From Bacteroidales bacterium UBA3143 (GTDB taxonomy: Bacteria > Bacteroidota > Bacteroidia > Bacteroidales > Dysgonomonadaceae), in the NCBI GenBank assembly GCA_002364735.1, contig DEZB01000070.1, positions 7,043 to 21,956 of the forward strand: a DNA stretch of 14,914 bases, read 5' to 3'. The position numbers and the translations under genes are program-made. A model generated the notes under the pieces. It did no database searches. It saw nothing but the letters and a program-made list of their open reading frames with translations, and had not been told where the DNA came from. Shown here piece by piece: positions 1 through 5,166 of the stretch (position 1 is the stretch's first letter; each line of letters opens with the position of its first letter).

Positions 1-58
1 CCACACCCCAACTGTCTGAACCATGATTAAAGGATTAATTGATTAACATGATTAATCG

Positions 59-283
59 TGCATCTATCATACATTTGCAGAATGATTGAATCCCATACCC
101 CACACCCCAGAACACAAAACCCATACCACATTCTGTCCACTTTCCATTTTCATTTATTATGCCCTCATATTTGACTCATTTTTAACCACACCCCAATGAA
201 ATAAAAAATAATTTCATAGGGCAAGCCGTTTACAAAACCGCACGAGCGACTGCATCTATTACACATTTACAGAATGATTGAAT
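59..283 (+). repeat. 33 bp direct repeat pair (59-91 and 251-283)
   Basis: The two copies begin TGCATCTAT and end CAGAATGATTGAAT, with three mismatches in 33 positions. They lie 192 bp apart. Each is followed within about ten bases by a heptanucleotide tract: the CCACACC type after the first copy and the TGTCAAT type after the second. This suggests a composite intergenic repeat element in two copies. I do not recognise the family. Confidence 0.7.
93..127 (+). repeat. Intergenic CCACACC-type heptad tract
   Basis: Five heptads can be read in phase: CCATACC, CCACACC, CCAGAAC, ACAAAAC and CCATACC. Shorter relatives lie at 1-10 and 186-195. The unit is the same as in the three in-frame tracts inside the tviC and tviB homologues, so it is a dispersed repeat that does not distinguish coding from non-coding DNA. 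Confidence 0.75.
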
Positions 284-293
284 ATCCCCTCAT

Positions 294-323
294 TGTCAAC
301 TGTCAATTGTCAATTGTCAATTG
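294..323 (+). repeat. TGTCAAT heptanucleotide tandem tract
   Basis: Four tandem heptads (TGTCAAC followed by three TGTCAAT) end in TG. It is a second microsatellite with a seven-base period, different in sequence from the CCACACC type. A single inverted copy of the motif (ATTGACAATT) occurs at 6551-6560 just after the tviB homologue. Tracts of this length can vary by slippage. Confidence 0.8.
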
Positions 324-458
324 AATTACACTCTTAACAAATATTGTTGCACTTTTAATATTTCTTTTTCCTACATTTGTCCCACACTATTGTTATATAC
401 ATTGTATATAAAGATAGTTACTATCAAATTTTGCATTCAATCCTTGTGATTCGGGCAT

Positions 459-488
459 AAAAAAACCCCGGGCACAAGCATCCCGAGG
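459..488 (-). terminator. Rho-independent terminator of the DUF6261-like gene
   Basis: Read on the minus strand, the stem CCTCGGG (482-488) pairs with CCCGGGG (466-472) across a nine-base loop, with one T-G wobble. It is followed directly by seven T residues (459-465). It lies about 40 bp after the stop codon of the minus-strand gene, where a terminator is expected. Confidence 0.88.
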
Positions 489-526
489 CTCTTTTAGTAA
501 AGATATAAATTGAAAATTAAATCAAT

Positions 527-1516
527 TTATTTTGCCTCATCATCAATAGAAGGCAGTTGCTCATTTTTCGACGAAGAGGCAGCTGTCTTTTCTACATTTA
601 AAAGAGAATTTTCCACACCATTTTCTTGCACGTTCTCCATTTTAGGAGCTAATAAAGTTGGCGTAGATTCGGTCATGGTGATAGTTGGCTCTATAGAACC
701 ATTTTCGCTGTTACCATTGTCCATTTCAACATCGTTTTTCACTCCGTCTTCATTTTCAATGGGCCCTTCGTTTTCCGTAGTATCCTCCAATTCACCCTTC
801 TTCTTTTTCAAGATAGTAGCACGTGTATTGATGAGGTTGTCATACGAAATCAGCTCCACATTCAGCCTTTCAATAAATCCGTCATAATTAATTTCGGGAT
901 ATTGTCGTTTTGCATAATTAATTTGTCGAAACAGATTATATAATGCAGTGCGCACAGATTGAATATAGCCGCGCGTGGATTTACGTGGTCTTTTTGCAAT
1001 CGAATCAAAGCGTTGTTTAGACAGCTCTAAAATTTCAGCTTGAACACTACGCAACTCGTCAACATAACTTGATAGGTTGAACGTAGTTAATGCTTCTTCA
1101 AGAACTTCATCTGCATCAATCTTTTTGAAAAACTGAAAAAGTCTTTGACTAATCTCCTTTTCGTTTTCTGCTCTCAAATTGAGCAAATAGCGGTTAATCA
1201 ACATTTGAGTCGTTTTTACGGCATAACCTGGATCATCGTGCATTGTTTTAATTACAACACCCATCTGCACTGTTATTGCAGAAGCAAAAGCATGGCGTTT
1301 TTCGCGCAGTGTTCTCAACTGAGATGTCAATGGATGCGGTCCATAACCCACTTCGAGAAAATCAATCATAAATTTTTTCTCGGTAAGTAACTTAAAAGCT
1401 TCTGTGATTTTGAGTGCTTCAGGATCTTGCATTTCAACAAGCTCTATCACACTGTTTGCTAACTCAGGTAATTCTAACTTGGTTAGCTTTTCTAAATGAA
1501 TACGTTTAATAAACAT
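527..1516 (-). CDS. DUF6261 family protein (hypothetical)
   Basis: A 329-residue protein with no signal peptide and no membrane segment. Residues 1-240 are charged and predicted mostly helical, with heptad-like hydrophobic spacing. The opening (MFIKRIHLEKLTKLELPELA) and the YDNLINTRA block near residues 225-233 recall the Bacteroidota DUF6261 family, whose function is unknown to me. From about residue 240 a lysine run (KKKK, 237-240) leads into a low-complexity acidic tail rich in Glu, Asn, Asp and Ser that is probably disordered. The gene stands alone, opposite to the polysaccharide genes, with its own terminator and a possible promoter near 1656-1686. The start at 1516 gives the family-like N terminus. 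The family call is from memory of sequence pattern; a different helical Bacteroidota family is possible. Confidence 0.75.
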   Translation of the reverse strand: MFIKRIHLEKLTKLELPELANSVIELVEMQDPEALKITEAFKLLTEKKFMIDFLEVGYGPHPLTSQLRTLREKRHAFASAITVQMGVVIKTMHDDPGYAVKTTQMLINRYLLNLRAENEKEISQRLFQFFKKIDADEVLEEALTTFNLSSYVDELRSVQAEILELSKQRFDSIAKRPRKSTRGYIQSVRTALYNLFRQINYAKRQYPEINYDGFIERLNVELISYDNLINTRATILKKKKGELEDTTENEGPIENEDGVKNDVEMDNGNSENGSIEPTITMTESTPTLLAPKMENVQENGVENSLLNVEKTAASSSKNEQLPSIDDEAK

Positions 1517-1655
1517 ATAAAATTTAATTTAAATTTGAAAAAATAATTTTTTAGTATTTCAATACCTTCATTCGGTCTCTTACTTAGCTTGTTTTTTCAG
1601 AATGGAAATGAAAAAATATCATACTGCGCATTCCAGTTAATCGGATATGCTTTTA

Positions 1656-1686
1656 CAAAATTATAAAGAATATTTTAACTTGCAAG
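1656..1686 (-). promoter_or_regulatory. Possible Bacteroidota-type promoter for the DUF6261-like gene
   Basis: On the minus strand TAATTTTG (1656-1663) fits the -7 consensus TAnnTTTG. A partial -33 element CTTG (1683-1686) lies 19 bp upstream, the usual spacing. It would give a leader of roughly 130-140 bases before the start codon. In such AT-rich DNA this match could be chance. Confidence 0.35.
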
Positions 1687-2528
1687 CATCGCTATTTCGT
1701 TAAAACTATAAAAAGTTCATATTTGAAAAAGTTTTTGTCAAACTGCTTAAAATACAGCGTTATACAAGGTAGTTAATAATGTATAAATGTTTAATTTGTG
1801 TCTTAGTATATATAAGTTTGTTTGTATGTATATATAACATATATGTATATATTATTGTGTAAATATCAGAGTATAACAGTAATCAACAAAAAAAGAACAA
1901 ATTGTTTGCAAAAAAAAGAACACTTTTATTGCTCTTTGCAAATAATAAATTGCTCTTTGTCCATTTTTAATTTCTTGATGCCAATTACTTGTGTAATACA
2001 TTGTCTATTGTTAATTAATTAATAAATAAATATCAAAATCAGGTTTTCTTTAAACAGTAATATTTTTCTTGGGTTAAAAATGTCTCTACTTTTTTGATTA
2101 ACAATAAAGTACAAGATGTGAAACTAATGCGAAGACTTCTTTATTTGACTCACTCTTAAACACATTAGCTCTTAAAAAACAACAGAATGTAGCGTAGAGC
2201 ACATCGCTTTACTATTATAGAAAAATAAAAACAAGCTCTGAAAGCGGCGTAAAACTCCTATTTATTAAATGCCCTTTTCTGCATCTCCACTGTAAAAGAG
2301 TTTTTCATTTTGAAATCCTTTTGTACATTATATATATCATTAAGCATGTCTCATATTTTTAGATTTAAAATATTTAATACGATCACTTCCTTCTGCGTTA
2401 TTCCCATTTTCAACTATTTAAATCTCACATTTCATCAGTTCCATCACAATTCTCTTTTTTTCATCCATCACTTATAAACTCTCCAAAATAATCATTTTGT
2501 TATTTCATGCTCTCTATTTAATAAATGG
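1687..2528. other. AT-rich gene-less stretch
   Basis: I see no supported gene here. The stretch is very AT-rich, with alternating TA tracts around 1806-1855 and short A runs. The 11-mer ATTGCTCTTTG occurs twice, at 1928-1938 and 1949-1959, exactly 21 bp apart. The open frame of 66 codons at 1822-2022 has low-complexity composition (Tyr, Ile, Cys, Leu) and looks fortuitous. No tRNA, rRNA or transposase remnant is apparent. Confidence 0.6.
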
Positions 2529-2530
2529 GT

Positions 2531-2961
2531 GTCCACTTTGTCAATGTCACATGGAGTAACTTTTCAACTACTTGTCCAGTCCAACACGGCACCGTTTTAT
2601 ACTTTTCAACTACTTGTCCACTTAGTCAATGTCACATTGAATAACTTTTCAACTACTTGTCCAGTCCAACACGGCGCCGTTTTATACTTTTCAACTACTT
2701 GTCCACTTAGTCCATGTCACATTGAGTAACTTTTCAACTACTTGTCCAGTTCAACACGGCACCGTTTTATACTTTTCAATTAGTTGTCCACTTAGTCAAT
2801 GTCACATTGAGTAACTTTCTAACTACTTGTCCACCTATTCCATGTCACATGGAGTAACTTTTCAAGTAGTTGTCCAGTTGTTTTTGTCACCGTTTTATAC
2901 TTTCCAACTACTTGTCCACTTACTCCATGTCACATTGAGTAACTTTTCAAGTAGTTGTAAA
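2531..2961 (+). repeat. Array of ten 19 bp cores with alternating palindromic spacers
   Basis: A 19 bp core, consensus CTTTTCAACTACTTGTCCA, starts at 2560, 2602, 2645, 2687, 2730, 2772, 2815, 2858, 2900 and 2943, so the period is 42 or 43 bp. Spacers are of two kinds. Type A carries TCAATGT-C-ACATTGA, a 7 bp inverted repeat around one base. Type B carries ACGG-CA-CCGT. The order is A-core-B-core in an 85 bp double unit, but two A spacers are adjacent around the core at 2815. The spacers repeat, so it is not a CRISPR array, and the unit is not a multiple of three, so it does not encode a repeat protein. It may be a protein-binding array or a structured RNA source. I do not recognise it. Confidence 0.9.
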
Positions 2962-3301
2962 GTCCTTCCATGTCACTTTTAATTCTGCCAGTTGACATGC
3001 TTAGTATGCTTACTAACAGTTGAATACAATAAATTTTTTCGGTAGATAAACCAGTTCCAACTTTCACCTCGTTCCATAAATATGACTAATGAAGAGGTAC
3101 ACATCTTATAATATGACCTCAATAATTTTTTGATATTACCCAAAGAGTTTAATCATTTAGTCTCTGTTAAAACTCAAATTATGCGTTTATAAAGTAGAAT
3201 TCACAAATTTAGATAATAGCAAATAGTAAGTTATTCATGATTGTTTAAAACAAAAAGTCATTTTTTATCCATCTGTTATTTATTTTAATTGGTATCATTA
3301 T

Positions 3302-3333
3302 ACTGGTTAAGTCATATAATTTCTGTATTTTTG
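3302..3333 (+). promoter_or_regulatory. Candidate promoter of the polysaccharide operon
   Basis: TATTTTTG at 3326-3333 fits the Bacteroidota -7 consensus TAnnTTTG perfectly and is followed by CA. The -33 region, about 19-20 bp upstream (ACTGG at 3302-3306), matches TTTG only in part. A start near 3340 would give an untranslated leader of about 210 bases that contains the three hairpins before the first gene at 3550. Confidence 0.45.
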
Positions 3334-3364
3334 CATGTTGTAATTAATAAGTGCCATTACTGAC

Positions 3365-3508
3365 CGTCTGCCCCTAAATCCCCTGAAGGGGACTTTGCAG
3401 CGTATAGAGCTTGAAGCGGTAGGAGTGACGATTAAATACAGCACTTCTCCAACTCCCCCTTTAGGGGGCTGGGGGGCGGACTAAACAGCACTCCCCCTTC
3501 GGGGGGGC
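3365..3508 (+). repeat. GC-rich triple-hairpin intergenic repeat
   Basis: Three strong hairpins stand out from the AT-rich surroundings: CCCCT-GA-AGGGG (3380-3391), CCCCC-TTTA-GGGGG (3455-3468) and CCCCC-TTCG-GGGGG (3493-3506, with a stable UUCG-type loop in RNA). The outer parts GTCTGCCCC (3366-3374) and GGGGCGGAC (near 3473-3481) are inverted relatives, so 3365-3481 may be one element with inverted ends. C/G hairpin repeats of this look are scattered between genes in many Bacteroidota genomes (from memory). No T run follows, so none is a typical terminator. Confidence 0.65.
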
Positions 3509-3549
3509 GAGGGCAAAAAGACGACAAAAGAAAGTAAAATAATATATTA

Positions 3550-4590
3550 ATGACTAACGAGCAACATACAAATAAAGGTGTAAAGGCAGACTATCAGTCC
3601 ACCCCACACCCCACACCCCACACCTCATACCGCATTCTCATCACAGGCGCCGCTGGTTTCATCGGCTCCAACCTCACCGAATACTTCCTCAGTAAAGGAC
3701 ACTTTGTTCGTTGCTTAGATAATTTTGCAACGGGACACCGTTATAATATAGAGCCATTCTTAGAGAATGACCGCTATGAATTGATAGAAGGAGATATTCG
3801 TAATCCAGAAGATTGTGCACGAGCAGTAGCCAGTATGGACTATGTTTTGCATCAAGCAGCATTAGGCAGTGTACCTCGGTCGATAAAAGATCCTGTGACA
3901 ACCAATGAAGTAAATGTGTCAGGATTCTTGAATTTGTTAGTAGCAGCTCGTGATGCAAACATAAAACGATTTGTATATGCAGCCAGCTCCAGTACTTATG
4001 GCGATAGCGCATCTCTGCCCAAAGTAGAAGATAAGATTGGTAAACCATTGTCACCCTACGCCATCACTAAATATGTAAACGAACTATATGCCGATATTTT
4101 CAGTAAAACATACGGTTTAGAAACCATCGGCTTGCGCTATTTCAATGTCTTTGGTCGTCGTCAAGACCCCAATGGTGCATACGCAGCAGTTATTCCTTTG
4201 TTTGTAAAGCAATTTATGAATCACGAGAGCCCCATCATCAATGGCAAAGGCGACTACTCACGCGACTTCACCTATATAGACAATGTAATTCAAATGAACG
4301 AACTGGCAATGTTAACTGTTAATCCCGATGCTGTAAATACAGTGTATAACACAGCAGTGGGAGATAGGACTACGTTGATTGAGTTGGTGAACTACCTAAA
4401 AGAGTTCCTCTCTGAATATGATGCTAAAATAGCAGATGTTGAGATTGTGCATGGACCTAATAGGGCAGGGGATATTCCGCATTCGTTGGCTAGTATTGAG
4501 AAAGCGAAGGAATTACTTGGGTATGAACCGACGCATCGTATAAATGAAGGACTTAGAGAAGCTGTTTCTTGGTACTGGGAAAATCTTTGA
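3550..4590 (+). CDS. tviC: UDP-N-acetylglucosamine 4-epimerase, TviC/WbpP family
   Basis: A 346-residue extended short-chain dehydrogenase/reductase. It interconverts UDP-GlcNAc and UDP-GalNAc or their uronic acids in the cytoplasm, using bound NAD. The NAD-binding GAAGFIG motif is at 33-39, a Ser triplet at 146-148, and the catalytic Tyr170-x3-Lys174. Blocks such as DNFATGH, HQAALGSVPRSI, AASSSTYGD, GKPLSPYA and YFNVFGRRQDPNGAYAAVIP match the WbpP/TviC branch closely rather than GalE. The length is close to the family's 340-350. The N terminus carries about 25 extra residues, including a Pro/Thr/His stretch (18-25) encoded by a heptanucleotide tract. No other Met occurs before residue 95, so translation must pass through this stretch. 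It is the first gene of the operon and probably works with the dehydrogenase at 5167 to make UDP-GalNAcA. Substrate preference is inferred. Confidence 0.92.
   Translation: MTNEQHTNKGVKADYQSTPHPTPHTSYRILITGAAGFIGSNLTEYFLSKGHFVRCLDNFATGHRYNIEPFLENDRYELIEGDIRNPEDCARAVASMDYVLHQAALGSVPRSIKDPVTTNEVNVSGFLNLLVAARDANIKRFVYAASSSTYGDSASLPKVEDKIGKPLSPYAITKYVNELYADIFSKTYGLETIGLRYFNVFGRRQDPNGAYAAVIPLFVKQFMNHESPIINGKGDYSRDFTYIDNVIQMNELAMLTVNPDAVNTVYNTAVGDRTTLIELVNYLKEFLSEYDAKIADVEIVHGPNRAGDIPHSLASIEKAKELLGYEPTHRINEGLREAVSWYWENL
3604..3631 (+). repeat. In-frame heptad tract at the 5' end of the tviC homologue
   Basis: Three CCACACC units are followed by TCATACC (28 bp), encoding a TPHPTPHTS-like stretch just before the first strand of the NAD-binding fold. 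After the last heptad the gene reads GCATTCT; the intergenic tract at 93-127 is likewise followed by ACATTCT. That may be chance. Confidence 0.85.
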
Positions 4591-4593
4591 TAA

Positions 4594-4663
4594 ACGAATA
4601 AGACGAATGGAGACGAATAAAATTGGTAAACTAATTAAACGAATTAATAACGAATTAAACTAA
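4594..4663 (+). repeat. ACGAAT repeats and left inverted-repeat arm beside the GxxExxY gene
   Basis: ACGAAT occurs five times, at 4594, 4603, 4613, 4639 and 4650. The segment 4623-4663, beginning TTGGTAAACTAATT, is the left arm of a 41 bp inverted repeat whose partner is at 5095-5135. When aligned, 33 of 41 positions match, including the first 14. The arm ends six bases before the start codon of the GxxExxY gene. Confidence 0.8.
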
Positions 4664-4669
4664 TTTTTT

Positions 4670-5083
4670 ATGGAAACAGAGGTTAGGAATAAAGTAGACC
4701 TGATATTTAAATCTGAGTCATACGATATTAATGGAGCTTGCATGAATGTTCATAGAAAATTAGGTGCAGGTTTCCTTGAGTCAGTTTATTCCGAAGCATT
4801 ATCCATAGAGTTCGAAAGATTAGATATTCCTTATGAAGTTGAGAAAAAACTAGATATATATTATGGAGACATAAAACTTAGAAAATATTTTAGAGCAGAC
4901 TATATATGTTACGATTCTATAGTGGTTGAAATAAAAACAACCCCTTACTTAACAAAGTTGGATGAGGCACAGTTAATAAATTATCTTAGAGCAACTCGAT
5001 TGAAATTAGGAATACTTGTTACTTTCGGTGGTGCTTCTTTAATTTATAAACGTCTCATCAATCCCAATATTAACAAGTTATAA
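4670..5083 (+). CDS. GxxExxY family protein (PDDEXK_3 nuclease-like fold)
   Basis: A 137-residue soluble protein. The name-giving motif is seen as G34-F-L-E37-S-V-Y40. A PD-(D/E)xK-like nuclease signature follows: Asp77 (RADY), then Glu87-Ile-Lys89 (VVEIKT), with Gln101 and Tyr105 (QLINYL) as the usual downstream helix motif. The length is typical of the family (120-140). The family is widespread in Bacteroidota and its biological role is not established; the nuclease relationship is from fold and motif. It sits between tviC and tviB, which would otherwise be adjacent pathway partners, and is bracketed by 41 bp inverted repeats. It therefore looks like a passenger rather than a polysaccharide gene. 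All signature residues are intact, so it is not obviously decayed. Confidence 0.9.
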   Translation: METEVRNKVDLIFKSESYDINGACMNVHRKLGAGFLESVYSEALSIEFERLDIPYEVEKKLDIYYGDIKLRKYFRADYICYDSIVVEIKTTPYLTKLDEAQLINYLRATRLKLGILVTFGGASLIYKRLINPNINKL

Positions 5084-5094
5084 TCAGTTTCTTT

Positions 5095-5135
5095 TTAGTT
5101 GAATTAGTTTCAAATCAGTTGAATTAGTTTACCAA
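5095..5135 (-). repeat. Right inverted-repeat arm beside the GxxExxY gene
   Basis: The reverse complement of this segment matches 4623-4663 at 33 of 41 positions; its outer 14 bases, AATTAGTTTACCAA (5122-5135), are exact. Within it TTGAATTAGTTT occurs twice, at 5100-5111 and 5119-5130. The arm begins 11 bases after the stop codon, so the two arms tightly bracket one gene. Confidence 0.82.
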
Positions 5136-5166
5136 CAAAATTAGTTGAATCAGATATAAAATAAAT

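Larger units (their letters stand above)
1..458. other. Repeat-rich intergenic spacer without a gene
   Basis: No credible coding frame is visible before the terminator of the minus-strand gene. The stretch holds several GATTAA repeats (25-56), two copies of a 33 bp direct repeat (59-91 and 251-283), CCACACC-type heptad tracts (1-10, 93-127, 186-195) and a TGTCAAT heptad tract (294-323). A small inverted repeat ATGAAAT/ATTTCAT (196-202 and 211-217) has an eight-base loop. The plus-strand reading frame starting at 510 is only the opposite strand of the DUF6261-like gene. What lies upstream of base 1 is not visible. Confidence 0.7.
2986..3549. other. Gene-less leader region upstream of the polysaccharide operon
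   Basis: No credible gene is visible between the repeat array and the first polysaccharide gene. The region holds a short direct repeat CAGTTGA around a GCATGCTTAGTATGC-like palindrome near 2990-3025, an AT-rich stretch, a good -7 promoter element at 3326 and a block of three G/C hairpins at 3365-3508. No UpxY-type antiterminator gene is present, although such genes often open Bacteroides capsule loci. Confidence 0.6.

Noticed and set aside
510..887. Plus-strand 125-codon frame rich in Ser and Phe
   Set aside because: It is the reverse strand of the coding region for the acidic tail of the DUF6261-like gene, whose frame, terminator and composition are much better supported.
1822..2022. 66-codon open frame in the AT-rich gap
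   Set aside because: Low-complexity composition, no recognisable motif, no clear ribosome-binding context, and AT-rich DNA where such frames are common by chance.
2529..2729. Open frame of 66 codons encoding a repeated FQLLV/FSTTCP peptide
   Set aside because: It lies entirely in the palindrome array, whose 42-43 bp period is not a multiple of three, so the frame changes at each unit. It is a by-product of the repeats.
2531..2961. CRISPR array
   Set aside because: The core recurs at regular spacing, but the intervening segments are only two kinds repeated several times, and no cas genes are present.
3082..3111. Short frame MTNEEVHIL resembling the start of the tviC homologue (MTNEQH)
   Set aside because: Only nine codons, followed by no homologous sequence. 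I take the similarity as chance rather than a duplicated 5' end.
3380..3506. Hairpins as rho-independent terminators
   Set aside because: The stems are strong but no T run follows any of them on the plus strand, and on the minus strand there is no upstream gene to terminate.
4623..5135. Insertion sequence with a transposase
   Set aside because: The only gene between the inverted arms is the GxxExxY protein, which shows no transposase catalytic motif that I can recognise. I therefore report it as a cassette, not as an IS element.
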